A stretch of DNA of 60,895 bases. Source: Nostoc sp. NOS(2021). GTDB lineage: Bacteria; Cyanobacteriota; Cyanobacteriia; Cyanobacteriales; Nostocaceae. This document shows, one piece after another, positions 17,437 through 25,902 of the stretch. The notes under the pieces were generated by a model that had not been told where the DNA came from, did no database searches, and was given only the letters and a program-made list of their open reading frames with translations. The stretch lies in the NCBI RefSeq assembly GCF_017115025.1, contig NZ_JABXKM010000035.1, positions 1-60,895 of the forward strand. The letters are read 5' to 3'. Position numbers and translations under genes: made by a program. How positions within the stretch are numbered: position 1 is the first letter of the stretch; every line of letters begins with the position of its first letter.

Positions 17437-17599
17437 AGTCTATAGATTTTGATCCAGTCTGGATTAGTGTTGCCGCGACTTTTTTTGCATGTGAAGCTGT
17501 TGACCAACTTCCTTCCATCATCACAACCACGATCGCACCTTACACGAGGAGAAGCAGTTACCTGACTAACTGTTAATGCATCTTTTGACTTGAAATAAT

Positions 17600-17634
17600 G
17601 CCCCATGCCCCATGCCCAATGCCCAATGCCCAAT
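17600..17634. repeat. Heptamer array (CCCAATG type)
   Basis: About five units, the first two varied to CCCCATG, lie 45 bp upstream of rseP. Confidence 0.9.
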
Positions 17635-17678
17635 TAGAATGGAGATAACCGTATCTTAATATCTTCACAATTTACTCT

Positions 17679-18779
17679 ATGTCAGTTTTAGCAGCGATCG
17701 CAGTCTTGGCTGTTTTGATCTTGGTACACGAGTTGGGACATTTTGTTGCAGCACGTTCTCAAGGCATTCTCGTTAACCGTTTTTCTTTGGGTTTTGGCCC
17801 AGTTCTTTTGAAGTACCAAGGTTCACAAACCGAATATGCTGTCCGCGCCTTTCCCTTGGGCGGCTTTGTCGGCTTTCCCGATGATGACCCCGATAGCGAT
17901 GTTCCACCCAATGACCCGAATCTGCTGCGTAACCGTCCAATTTTAGACCGGGCGATCGTCATCAGTGCCGGAGTGATCGCAAATTTAATATTTGCCTACT
18001 TGGTGTTGGCTCTGCAATTGGGTATTGTCGGCATTCCCAAGGAATTAAACTATCAAGCTGGTGTCCTTGTACAGCCTGTTAATCAAGAATCTGTTGCTTA
18101 TCAAGCAGGAATTCGGGAAGGAGATATTATTCTGGCTGTGAACGGTCAGGAACTCCCGGCTTCTGATAAGTCAACTCCTTTGCTGACAAAAGAGATTCAA
18201 ACTCATCCTAATCAGCAAATTGAAGTGAAAATTCAGCGTGAAAACCAACAAAAAACCCTGAAGTTAACACCAAAACTCGGAGCCGATGGCAAAGGTGTAG
18301 TTGGTGTGGCACTCAGTCCAAATGCTACAGCAGTTTATCGCCGTCCTAATAGTCCTTTTGAAATTTTCGGCATTGCTGCTAATAGGTTTCAACAATTATT
18401 TGTTGGGACACTCGCCGGTTTTGGACAATTGATTACCAACTTTCAACAAACTGCTGGACAAGTTTCTGGGCCAGTTAATATTGTCAAAATAGGTGCAAAG
18501 TTAGCTGAGGATAATAGTGCAAATCTGTTGTCTTTTGCCGCAATTATCAGCATTAACTTGGCTATTATCAACATTTTGCCTTTACCCGCTTTGGATGGCG
18601 GACAACTCGCTTTTCTGCTGATTGAAGGTTTGCGCGGTAAGCCGGTGCCAGCCCGGATTCAAGAAGGTGTAATGCAAACCGGTTTGGTGTTACTCTTAGG
18701 CTTAGGAATTTTTCTGATAGTCAAAGAAACCACCCAATTAACTAGCCAATTGGAATGGGTGCAAAAATTATTCCAGTGA
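17679..18779 (+). CDS. rseP: RIP zinc metalloprotease, site-2 protease (RseP family)
   Basis: A 366-residue intramembrane protease. The zinc motif HELGH is at residues 17-21 in the first membrane helix; the third conserved site, INILPLPALDGGQ, lies near 300 and supplies the metal-binding Asp. One PDZ domain (about 120-205, VAYQAGIREGDIILAVNGQE) gates substrate access. Further helices are at about 95-115 and at the C-terminus. Family members cut membrane-bound anti-sigma factors or other single-pass proteins; the local substrate is unknown. The 3' end overlaps the nth gene, pointing to co-transcription. Confidence 0.93.
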   Translation: MSVLAAIAVLAVLILVHELGHFVAARSQGILVNRFSLGFGPVLLKYQGSQTEYAVRAFPLGGFVGFPDDDPDSDVPPNDPNLLRNRPILDRAIVISAGVIANLIFAYLVLALQLGIVGIPKELNYQAGVLVQPVNQESVAYQAGIREGDIILAVNGQELPASDKSTPLLTKEIQTHPNQQIEVKIQRENQQKTLKLTPKLGADGKGVVGVALSPNATAVYRRPNSPFEIFGIAANRFQQLFVGTLAGFGQLITNFQQTAGQVSGPVNIVKIGAKLAEDNSANLLSFAAIISINLAIINILPLPALDGGQLAFLLIEGLRGKPVPARIQEGVMQTGLVLLLGLGIFLIVKETTQLTSQLEWVQKLFQ

Positions 18780-19474
18780 AAATAGGGAGTGGGGATTGGG
18801 GAGTGGGGAGTAGGGAAAAGAAACTTTTACCTTTAAGGAAGCGATCGCTAGAAATTTTAGCTCGTCTGAAGCGTCTTTATCCAGATGCTACTTGCTCTTT
18901 GAACTACTCAACGCCTGTACAATTATTGGTGGCAACTATTCTCTCCGCTCAATGTACTGATGAGCGAGTAAATAAGGTGACACCAGCCTTATTTGGTAAG
19001 TTTCCTGATGCTGCGAGTTTAGCGATCGCTGACTTAGTAGAATTAGAAAGTTTGGTGCATTCAACTGGATTTTATCGCAATAAGGCCAAGAACATTCAAG
19101 CCGCCTGTCGGATGATTGTCACTGAGTTTAACTCTGTTGTCCCCAACCAAATGGAACAGTTGTTAAAGCTTCCAGGTGTGGCGCGGAAGACAGCAAATGT
19201 AGTCTTGGCTCATGCTTATGGCATTAATGCTGGCGTGACAGTAGATACTCACGTCAAGCGCCTGTGCCAACGTTTGGGTTTAACTGAGCATACAGAACCC
19301 GTTCGGATTGAGCAAGATTTAATGGGTTTATTGCCTCAGTCTGATTGGGAAAATTGGTCAATTCGGCTGATTTATCATGGTCGTGCTATTTGTAAAGCCC
19401 GCTCTCCCGTTTGCGTTGCTTGTGAGCTTGCCGATTTATGTCCTGCTGCGAATAAGCCAGTAGTTGTAGGGTAA
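18755..19474 (+). CDS. nth: Endonuclease III, DNA glycosylase/AP lyase
   Basis: A base-excision repair enzyme that removes oxidised pyrimidines and nicks the abasic site. The helix-hairpin-helix LPGVARKTANVVLAHAYG includes the catalytic Lys, and VTVDTHV the catalytic Asp. Four Cys in the C-X6-C-X2-C-X5-C arrangement near the end (CKARSPVCVACELADLC) bind a 4Fe-4S cluster. The start is uncertain: the ATG at 18755 gives 239 residues, but codons 11-20 are made of GGGGAGT-type repeat sequence. A GTG at 18776 would overlap the rseP stop as GTGA, and the family-like region begins only at LRKRSLEILARLKRLYP. Confidence 0.93.
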   Translation: MGAKIIPVKIGSGDWGVGSREKKLLPLRKRSLEILARLKRLYPDATCSLNYSTPVQLLVATILSAQCTDERVNKVTPALFGKFPDAASLAIADLVELESLVHSTGFYRNKAKNIQAACRMIVTEFNSVVPNQMEQLLKLPGVARKTANVVLAHAYGINAGVTVDTHVKRLCQRLGLTEHTEPVRIEQDLMGLLPQSDWENWSIRLIYHGRAICKARSPVCVACELADLCPAANKPVVVG

Positions 19475-19550
19475 GCGACACAAGTAACCCCAGAATTGAT
19501 GGGGAGACTGTAGAATGAGGAATGGTGTCTTTAAATAAGTTAGAGAATAT

Positions 19551-19853
19551 ATGGCAAAAAAGAGCTTGATTGAGCGCGAGAAAAAGCGCACCAGGTTGAT
19601 AGAAAAGTATGCTGACAAGCGGGAAGCTCTTTTAGAAGAGTTCAGAAGTGCAGCATCTCCTCTGGATAAACTGGAAATCCACCGGAAGATTCAACAGCTA
19701 CCCCGGAATAGTGCGCCCACTCGCCACCGCAACCGTTGCTGGCTGACTGGTCGTTCTAGAGGTGTTTACCGCGATTTTGGGTTGTCTCGGAACGTGCTGC
19801 GAGAATGGGCGCATGAAGGTCTTTTGCCTGGAGTTGTTAAGTCTAGTTGGTAA
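19551..19853 (+). CDS. rpsN: 30S ribosomal protein S14
   Basis: A 100-residue S14 of the long, zinc-free type. It starts [13 protein letters not shown] and ends [11 protein letters not shown], with the conserved [19 protein letters not shown] core that contacts the 16S rRNA head. The CxxC zinc ligands of the short form are absent, as expected in cyanobacteria. It is transcribed alone, as is usual in these genomes where rpsN lies outside the main ribosomal operon. Confidence 0.97.
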   Translation: MAKKSLIEREKKRTRLIEKYADKREALLEEFRSAASPLDKLEIHRKIQQLPRNSAPTRHRNRCWLTGRSRGVYRDFGLSRNVLREWAHEGLLPGVVKSSW

Positions 19854-19857
19854 ACAA

Positions 19858-19926
19858 GAGTCATTAGTCATTAGTCATTAGTCATTGGTAAAGAACAAAT
19901 GACAAAGGACAAATGACAAATGACAA
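19858..19926. repeat. Heptamer arrays (GTCATTA and ACAAATG)
   Basis: Four GTCATTA/G units, then three ACAAATG-type units, fill the space between rpsN and the convergent gene that follows. Confidence 0.9.
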
Positions 19927-19929
19927 AAA

Positions 19930-20259
19930 TTATTGACCACAACACTTATCAATTCCCAGACTTTCTAAGAGTAGATCGCTGACGGCGTTGGCGATCGCAA
20001 ACTCTCCATAAAAGCTATTAGAAAAATCATACGACTGCATCTCTGTGACAATGGCAATTACCAGAGAACCAAGGTCGTTTTCTCCTTCCATCCGTTGACG
20101 CACAAAAATCTGTGCGGCTCGTTGGGCAATATTTTGGTTTACGGCTTCGGGGATAAATTCTGTATCTAGCCACCGTTGTAAGCGTTCTCGTAACCATTCA
20201 CCTTCGAGTTGCGGATTTTCAGGCGGTGGTAGGGTGATGGGTGGAATTGGTTGAGTCAT
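19930..20259 (-). CDS. Conserved hypothetical protein
   Basis: A 109-residue, mostly helical protein with a Pro-rich start (MTQPIPPITLPPPENPQLEG). The middle (WLRERLQRWLDTEFIPEAVN, then AAQIFVRQRMEGENDLGSL) looks like a real conserved cyanobacterial family. No motif, signal peptide or membrane helix is visible. It ends with a CCGQ tail. I do not recognise a function. It is convergent with rpsN and divergent from aat. Confidence 0.6.
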   Translation of the reverse strand: MTQPIPPITLPPPENPQLEGEWLRERLQRWLDTEFIPEAVNQNIAQRAAQIFVRQRMEGENDLGSLVIAIVTEMQSYDFSNSFYGEFAIANAVSDLLLESLGIDKCCGQ

Positions 20260-20361
20260 TTTTTTTTAACGCAGAGGGACGCGGAGGGAAACGCAGAGGA
20301 ACGCTGAGGTTGACTGTTAGCATCAAATTGCGTTTCTCTAGTGTTTTTTTTATATTTATTT

Positions 20362-20937
20362 ATGCAATATGATATCGCCGTTATTGTTGAGGGCTATGCA
20401 CAAGGCTATTTTCTCATGGCTGATGAGCGCGATCGCCTGAGTTGGTATGGAAGTCGCGATCGGACTTTTATTCCTTTGGATGAGCGGTTTCGCTACCCCA
20501 AGTCTTTGCAGCGTGTTCTGAATCAAGAACGGTTTACTGTGGACATTAATCGGGACTTCCAAGCTGTGGTGGCTGGGTGTGCTGACAGAGAGACAACTTG
20601 GATTTCACCGGAATTGCAAAAGATTTACTGGCTACTTTACCAGAATGGTTATGCTTATAGTTTTGAAACTTGGCAGGGTGACGAATTAGCTGGGGGAATT
20701 TTAGGGATTGTCATTGGTGGCGCTTTCATTGGCGAATCGATGTTTTACCGCATTCCCGAAGGTTCAAAGGTGGCGATGGTTAAGTTGGTGGAAAGATTGC
20801 GTCAGAGGAAATTTGTATTTTTTGATGGCCAAATGATGAATCCCCATTTGGAAAGATTTGGTGCTTATCGGGTTGGGGATAAAGAATATCAAGTTTTACT
20901 CAAGCAAGCGTTACAACGTCGTTGTTCTTTGATGTAA
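20362..20937 (+). CDS. aat: Leucyl/phenylalanyl-tRNA--protein transferase
   Basis: A 191-residue enzyme that attaches Leu or Phe from charged tRNA to the N-terminus of proteins with basic N-terminal residues, marking them for Clp degradation (N-end rule). The signature [18 protein letters not shown] lies near residues 112-129, with [16 protein letters not shown] downstream. The ATG at 20362 ([19 protein letters not shown]) is chosen over the GTG at 20341, which would add only seven hydrophobic residues from the AT-rich leader. Cyanobacterial Aat proteins are shorter than the E. coli enzyme, so the length is acceptable. Confidence 0.9.
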   Translation: MQYDIAVIVEGYAQGYFLMADERDRLSWYGSRDRTFIPLDERFRYPKSLQRVLNQERFTVDINRDFQAVVAGCADRETTWISPELQKIYWLLYQNGYAYSFETWQGDELAGGILGIVIGGAFIGESMFYRIPEGSKVAMVKLVERLRQRKFVFFDGQMMNPHLERFGAYRVGDKEYQVLLKQALQRRCSLM

Positions 20938-21148
20938 AGGCTGACAGACTTTTTAACACAGCTTTTCTCTGTTGTGTAAGGGAATTTTTCATATAAAAAC
21001 TAGCGATACAGAAAAAATAAGGTTATTTCAGCTAGGCATATCTAAATTCATAAATTACACTGAATTAAAAAAGCTCACATTTTGTTATTCTGAACTAAGA
21101 TAAGTTAAATTCATCCAATTTGTATATTGTATAGGAGCTTTTAAAAAA

Positions 21149-21793
21149 GTGATACAACAGCAATTTGAACAATTAAAAAAAATTAGCTCGGGATTTGCAT
21201 ACAAGGATTTTGAAGTAGCAGAAAATAAAATAGTTAAAAAAATTTACCGATATAAAGGAAAAGATAATCCAAATGCAGTAGTTAAAACTTGCCATGAATT
21301 CTATGTAGATGGCAATCAAATTATTGAAGAAATAACTGAAACAGTCTGCGAATTTGCAATTTTCAGCGAAAATAAATTTGTTTTACCTGAAGGATACTGT
21401 TTCGGTGATCCTGTAAGACAGGAGTACAAGTATTATGATAATGCCGTTGAACTGGCTTTTCGATTTGGGGTGGAATTTGAAAATAGTCATGGCAAACTTC
21501 ATCCTCTAAAATGGTCATCACTAGCTGAAAGTGTTAGGGAACTTGAATATATATTGTTAAAAGGTGCAGGCCATAACATAGCGATTAGAAGAGCGGATAC
21601 TGCTTTTTTCTCTTTCCAAAATGAACACTATCTTGTAACACATTCCAGTGCAGGATATGTTTTGCATAAAAAAGGCTCTGCCGCTCAGGTGAGCGGTGAA
21701 GTAATGAGTACCTATAAGACAGCTATGGATTTGATATTAGCTGTAGGTATACAAAAGTTTCAATTTGGTATTGGAGATAATGGAGGTGATTAA
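21149..21793 (+). CDS. Hypothetical protein of the accessory island
   Basis: A 214-residue, AT-rich gene. GTG start with ATAGGAG at 21131-21137. The protein is soluble, rich in aromatic and acidic residues, with no motif that I recognise (KKISSGFAYKDFEVAENKIV; ELAFRFGVEFENSHGKLHPL). It ends in a Gly-rich GIGDNGGD tail. Its base composition and position at the edge of the island with a GNAT gene 50 bp downstream suggest acquired DNA. A role as an immunity or effector protein is possible but not supported by any residue. Confidence 0.55.
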   Translation: MIQQQFEQLKKISSGFAYKDFEVAENKIVKKIYRYKGKDNPNAVVKTCHEFYVDGNQIIEEITETVCEFAIFSENKFVLPEGYCFGDPVRQEYKYYDNAVELAFRFGVEFENSHGKLHPLKWSSLAESVRELEYILLKGAGHNIAIRRADTAFFSFQNEHYLVTHSSAGYVLHKKGSAAQVSGEVMSTYKTAMDLILAVGIQKFQFGIGDNGGD

Positions 21794-21841
21794 CTCTCTT
21801 CTATTATTCCACTAATAAAACTATATAGGAAGAACATCATT

Positions 21842-22228
21842 TTGATAACATTTAAATTTAACGGCGAAAATCTTATTTTTAAAGAAGTTTCTAATGAATA
21901 TGAGCAAGGAATGCTAGTATATGGACTTTTTAGGGATGATGGTACTCGTTTAGGTACAAGTATCTGCAATCCTAATAAATATAATGGTCAGGCATGGTAT
22001 TTAGATAACATTTTAATTTTTCCTGAATTTGAAAGGAAAGGCTATGGTAGTAAATTATTAGAAATAACTTGCCAAAGTCTCTGGGAAATTAAGAAGATAG
22101 ATATTGTTTTAGAAAGGCCAGGAGATAATCCTGCTCCTGACGGTTTTGATCGTAAAAAATGGTATGAAAAACATGGTTTTGAATCAGCTCCTGGAGCATT
22201 GACTTTTATGTTTCGTAAATCAACATAG
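21842..22228 (+). CDS. GNAT-like N-acetyltransferase
   Basis: A 128-residue protein with the acetyl-CoA-binding motif of the GNAT fold: LDNILIFPEFERKGYGSKLL, in which RKGYG is the pyrophosphate loop. A late WYEKHGFESAPG strand-helix is also typical. A TTG start is used with AGGAAG upstream. The N-terminal half (FKFNGENLIFKEVSNEYEQG) is divergent. The substrate is unknown. It probably shares a transcript with the hypothetical gene 50 bp upstream. Confidence 0.7.
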   Translation: MITFKFNGENLIFKEVSNEYEQGMLVYGLFRDDGTRLGTSICNPNKYNGQAWYLDNILIFPEFERKGYGSKLLEITCQSLWEIKKIDIVLERPGDNPAPDGFDRKKWYEKHGFESAPGALTFMFRKST

Positions 22229-22235
22229 CTGAATT

Positions 22236-22529
22236 ATGCAGAATACAGCCCCAACCCATTTAGCAAGTACTTATCAGTTGATCCAGTGTGCTTTTCCCCA
22301 AGGCATTGATGATCAGAGATATTTACCTTTGCTGTCAATACTCTACACAAATATGTCCGATCGCAGTTTAGCTCAAGTTGTTGCTGAGTATACGGGAAAA
22401 GATTACCACGTTGTCTTAAATGACGTTTACCGAGTTGGGTCAATGACGACTTTTTCATCTGAGGTCATTGATTCGGTTAAGCAAAAACTGATGAGTTGCA
22501 ACTACGAAAAGTGGTTAGCAGATGAGTAA
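22236..22529 (+). CDS. Small hypothetical protein
   Basis: A 97-residue soluble protein that starts 7 bp after the GNAT stop, so the two are likely co-transcribed. The pattern FPQGIDDQRYLPLLSILYTN followed by MSDRSLAQVVAEYTGKDY recalls small DUF3349-like helical proteins, but I cannot confirm that. No membrane segment or catalytic motif is visible. Confidence 0.55.
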   Translation: MQNTAPTHLASTYQLIQCAFPQGIDDQRYLPLLSILYTNMSDRSLAQVVAEYTGKDYHVVLNDVYRVGSMTTFSSEVIDSVKQKLMSCNYEKWLADE

Positions 22530-22633
22530 TGAAGCGATGTCTACGACGGGCTGTTGGGTGACGCAGGATTTCTCATTCATCTGAAATAAGCGATAATAGG
22601 CTTAACTGTTTGTGTATTGTTCATTAAGCCTTC

Positions 22634-22913
22634 ATGCAGTTTGAGTGGGACGAAACAAAGAATCTTGAAAATATTCGTAAACATCGAATTGATTTTGCAG
22701 ATGTCCCCGGAATGTTTGACAATTCCATGCTGATAAAGCTCTGATGAGCGTTTTGATTATGGCGAAGATCGCTGGATCGGAATCGGCTTTTTAGGCAACG
22801 GTGTAGCGGTTGTCGTTTGGACAGAACGACAGAACAACATAGTCCGCATTATCTCAGCACGAAGGGCAAACCGATATGAACGTCAACGACTTGAACAATA
22901 CCTCACGTACTGA
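22634..22913 (+). pseudogene. brnT: Frameshifted BrnT-type toxin gene
   Basis: BrnT is an RNase-like toxin of the BrnTA type II module. The first frame reads MQFEWDETKNLENIRKHRID and stops at a TGA at 22742 after 36 codons. The continuation (DERFDYGEDRWIGIGFL, then RIISARRANRYERQRLEQY) is in another frame from 22743. Removing one base within AAGCTCTGATGAG (about 22739-22742) restores a single frame KLDERFDYG. The 3' end overlaps the brnA start. Unless this is a sequencing error, the toxin is dead. Confidence 0.8.
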
Positions 22914-23155
22914 TTGGGCTGCATTAGAGGCAATGACGGATGAGGACATTGATTACTCAGAAATCCCACCGTTAAGCGATGAGTTTTTTGAAAATGCCAC
23001 GCTGAGGATTCCGGCAACACAAGCCAGTGATCTGATTCAGTTAGATTCAGAAGTGATAACGTGGTTTCGTGAACAAGGTGCAGAGTATCAAAACACTGAT
23101 TAACTCAGTTTTGCGCCGTTACATTGAAAATAGTGGCAATCGGGGCGCGGACTAG
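22876..23155 (+). pseudogene. brnA: BrnA-type antitoxin with C-terminal frameshift
   Basis: The open frame 22876-23103 gives 75 residues (SRTDWAALEAMTDEDIDYSE; IPPLSDEFFENATLRIP) of the BrnA family, which neutralises BrnT and represses the operon through a C-terminal ribbon-helix-helix. The frame ends EYQNTD. Removing one A from the AAAA run at 23090-23093 gives EYQTLINSVLRRYIENS, the normal last helix, continuing to TAG at 23155. The mutation would thus remove the DNA-binding end. It overlaps brnT, as is usual for the pair. Confidence 0.75.
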
Positions 23156-23363
23156 CGATCGCGTTACAGCAAACGCTACCACTTACTTTTAAAATATAAG
23201 GTTAGGTAGAGGGACAGCGTTACCCAACATCTTTTTCCACTCACAATCTTAAACACTTCTACCATGAGAAGTGCGATCGCAGTTTAACAAAGCTACTGCA
23301 CCGTAACGTAGTTTGAGGTTTCTTGGGCTACCTTAAAGTTATAATCGCTAAACTAGCCTTGCT

Positions 23364-23612
23364 ATGAGTGTTGTAATCTCAGACGAAATTCTACAAGCAT
23401 CTCAGCTTACCCCAAGCGAGTTTTGTCAAGAAATTGCGCTGTTCCTATTCCAGACAGGACGCTTAACGATAGGCTACGCCAGTCAGCTAGCGGATATGCA
23501 ACCCAATACCTTTCGCCAACTCCTCAAGCAGCGAAACATCCCTCTCTACTCCTACGACGTTGAGGACTTTGAATTGGATTTGAAAAACCTGCGAGAGCTT
23601 GGAAGGCTGTGA
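23364..23612 (+). CDS. UPF0175 family antitoxin-like protein
   Basis: An 82-residue helical protein (SDEILQASQLTPSEFCQEIA, then GYASQLADMQPNTFRQLLKQ RN-type helix-turn-helix). It matches the UPF0175 family, which is normally paired with a PIN-like DUF3368 toxin. Its stop overlaps the start of that toxin gene as GTGA, the classical coupled arrangement. It appears intact, although its partner is broken. It would bind DNA and the toxin. Confidence 0.85.
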   Translation: MSVVISDEILQASQLTPSEFCQEIALFLFQTGRLTIGYASQLADMQPNTFRQLLKQRNIPLYSYDVEDFELDLKNLRELGRL

Positions 23613-24104
23613 TTGTTATCAGCGATACGTCGGCAATCACAAATTTGGCAGCAATTCAACACTTGCAACTTCTGCCTCAACTCTACACTCAAGTCACCAT
23701 TCCAGAAGCAGTATATTGTGAACTTACCGATATCGCTCCTCCTATTCCGGGAACCTCTGAAGTTCAAACTGCTTCTTGGCTGGAAGTTCGGCATAGTTGC
23801 AAACCGTGAGATTGTTGAACGCCTTCGAGATGAGGTGAGATTAGACCCTGGAGAGTCTGAGGCGATCGCCCTCGCCTTAGAACTGAATGCTGATTTGCTA
23901 TTGATTGATGAGCGTCGAGGTTGAGCAGAAGCTAATCGCCTGGGGTTGAGGATTACTGGATTGCTGGGTATTTTGATTGAGGCGAAACACCAAAATCTCA
24001 TCGTTGCTGTCAAACCGTTGATGGATGCCTTGATTACTACATCAGAGTTTAGAGTCTCTCCAGCCCTATACAATCAGATTTTAGATATGGTAAATGAAGC
24101 CTGA
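23609..24104 (+). pseudogene. Broken DUF3368 (PIN-like) toxin gene
   Basis: The first frame (GTG at 23609) encodes MIVISDTSAITNLAAIQHL, with the PIN-like Asp near the start, and stops at 23807. The rest continues in another frame: NREIVERLRDEVRLDPGESE, ADLLLIDERRG. Deleting the T in CGGCATAGTTGCA restores RQVANRE. A second lesion follows: TGA replaces a sense codon between DERRG and AEANRLGLRITG. The frame then runs to a TGA at 24102. Two separate mutations make sequencing error unlikely, so the RNase toxin is inactive. Confidence 0.8.
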
Positions 24105-24113
24105 TCTCTACAA

Positions 24114-24680
24114 TCAGTCCAGCAACCAGCTAAATAAACCTTCTACTGTTAGGCTGAAATCTTGAGCAAATTCTGGCACTGGTAATTGTGTTCCTAGTGC
24201 TTCGTAAAAAGTGGTTGGTTGATCTGGCAAGTAGACAAATACAGATTGTTCTTTAGGATCAATCAGCCATCCCATCTGAGTTCCATACTTCAGGCAATGC
24301 AGAATATTCTTGGTAACTTTAGTTTGACTTTGATCGGGAGATAAAATTTCAATTGTCCAATCTGGGGCAATTGAGAAGATGTTAGCAACCCTACCATTTT
24401 CTTGGCGGGGAATTTTGTCCCACATAAACACAGAAATGTCAGGCACAATTGAGCGATTATCGCCAAAACTACAGCGCAGCTCACAGAAAACCCGTGCAAT
24501 CTGTTTGGGTTTGACGACCAAGTTAATTGCAGGTGCTAACTCGGTCTGAATGGCGCTGTGTTCTCCTTGCGGCATCGGTTTTTGGATGATACGCCCATCA
24601 ATGTATTCACTGGCAGGTTCTGTCTCTGTCAGATCCAGAAATTCACTTAGAGTCAGGGGTTTAGCAGGGGTCTGTACCAT
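24114..24680 (-). CDS. Uma2 family (DUF820) endonuclease-like protein
   Basis: A 188-residue PD-(D/E)XK-fold protein of the family greatly expanded in cyanobacteria. Marks are EYIDGRIIQKPMPQGEHS, the catalytic-type VPDISVF and the WTIEILSPDQSQTKV core with Glu and Lys-region residues, ending in WLIDPKEQSVFVY. The function of Uma2 proteins is not settled; association with transposition or defence has been suggested. It is convergent with the decayed toxin gene. Confidence 0.85.
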   Translation of the reverse strand: MVQTPAKPLTLSEFLDLTETEPASEYIDGRIIQKPMPQGEHSAIQTELAPAINLVVKPKQIARVFCELRCSFGDNRSIVPDISVFMWDKIPRQENGRVANIFSIAPDWTIEILSPDQSQTKVTKNILHCLKYGTQMGWLIDPKEQSVFVYLPDQPTTFYEALGTQLPVPEFAQDFSLTVEGLFSWLLD

Positions 24681-24798
24681 TTAAGGTTTCCTTACTAGGG
24701 GTAAGTTGTACTACTGCTATTTGTTATTCTACAGATGGATCTAATCAGTTAGCCAAGTTATTAACTGAACTCGAAGAGTTAAGGGGGGATGAGGATTC

Positions 24799-25065
24799 AT
24801 GAATCGATACACCATGATTATTCAATGGTCTGATGAAGATCAGCTTTTCTTAGTCACGATTCCAGAGTTTGCTGATCGTGTTATCATGCCTTGCACTCAT
24901 GGCAAAACTCGTGAGGAAGCTATTCAGAATGGCGAAGAAGTGATTGAAATGTATTTGTCAGATAGTCCTGAAGTTATATTGTTGGCAGCGCAATTGAGCG
25001 AGAAATCACCGGGGATAAGCGATCGCAGGCTAACAAATCCCTTACACTTTTTCTTCAGTAACTAA
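24799..25065 (+). CDS. hicB: Orphan HicB family antitoxin-like protein
   Basis: An 88-residue protein with the HicB partial RNase H-like fold (YTMIIQWSDEDQLFLVTIPE FAD, then HGKTREEAIQNGEEVIEMYL). HicB normally neutralises the HicA mRNA interferase and carries a C-terminal DNA-binding segment. No hicA is found on either side. The last 8 codons (PLHFFFSN) lie within the antisense 3' end of the next gene, suggesting that the original C-terminus was lost and replaced by read-through. It may be a relic or a stand-alone regulator. Confidence 0.75.
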   Translation: MNRYTMIIQWSDEDQLFLVTIPEFADRVIMPCTHGKTREEAIQNGEEVIEMYLSDSPEVILLAAQLSEKSPGISDRRLTNPLHFFFSN

Positions 25066-25848
25066 TGTCAGACTAACCCATTCGCCTTTCTCGTTGTAGC
25101 TGCGAATCATCCGTTGGCGCAGGTTTGCTTGAATTAACCAACCCACTTCCAGAAATAAGGGTTGACGTAGCTGCACCTTGAGAGGGGATGTTGCAGAAGC
25201 GCCATCTGGTAAAAGTAATACTTGCACCTGCTTTTGGGGATCTTGGTCAAAAAGGATGATGGGATCTTTGATGGTAGCAGTTGAGGTAATTGTGCGTTCT
25301 GCAAAAGAGGTCGTTTGAATTAATCGCCCAGCATCATCAAGTTGTAATTTTAGGATTGTAGAGTAAGTATCAGGCGAACGCCAATCTGGATATATTGTCA
25401 CTGCTCGTCCAAGCCATTCTCCCAACAACTGATCTAACTGCAAAGTTGGACGTTCTGCTGCTGGGGTTCCAGCTAGATGTTCTCGAACTAAGATTAATTC
25501 CTTTAGCTGACCAGTTTTATCAAACAGTTGCACCACACGCAAGCGGCGATTTTCATGAACCAAAGCGAGTTCTCCACCGAATTCGGAAAATGGCCCTAGC
25601 TGAATTAAACCTTCAGAAAATGAACCATTTTCAAAAAACAGCAGACCCCCTCCCACAGAACTAAATTCTCTAATCACATCTTGTCCCGAACGGCTCAAAG
25701 TTAGGCGCACTTTCTGGTTATTGTTCAAAGCTTCTAGGGAAAGACGACTAGGAGTATCGTTTAAAAGTATCCCTTGGGGAGAAAAATTGCTAAATGAACC
25801 TTCCCAAACACCGAGATTCTGCAAAAAACATTCCCATTGCGATTTCAT
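25042..25848 (-). CDS. DUF3598 family protein
   Basis: A 268-residue, beta-rich soluble protein that I recognise as DUF3598, a cyanobacterial and plastid family with a lipocalin-like barrel fold (MKSQWECFLQNLGVWEGSFS; EFSSVGGGLLFFENGSFS; GRAVTIYPDWRSPDTYST). The start at 25848 has AAGGAAG upstream. The longer frame to 25929 would add a leader translated from heptamer repeats (HWAWGIGHWAW), which is an artefact. Chromophore or lipid handling has been proposed for relatives; no specific role is visible here. Confidence 0.8.
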   Translation of the reverse strand: MKSQWECFLQNLGVWEGSFSNFSPQGILLNDTPSRLSLEALNNNQKVRLTLSRSGQDVIREFSSVGGGLLFFENGSFSEGLIQLGPFSEFGGELALVHENRRLRVVQLFDKTGQLKELILVREHLAGTPAAERPTLQLDQLLGEWLGRAVTIYPDWRSPDTYSTILKLQLDDAGRLIQTTSFAERTITSTATIKDPIILFDQDPQKQVQVLLLPDGASATSPLKVQLRQPLFLEVGWLIQANLRQRMIRSYNEKGEWVSLTLVTEEKV

Positions 25849-25867
25849 AGCGATTTCTTCCTTTACC

Positions 25868-25902
25868 CATGCCCAATGCCCAATGCCCCATGCCCAATGT
25901 CT
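25868..25902. repeat. Heptamer array (CCCAATG type)
   Basis: About five units separate the DUF3598 gene from the stop of ftsX on the same strand. Confidence 0.9.
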
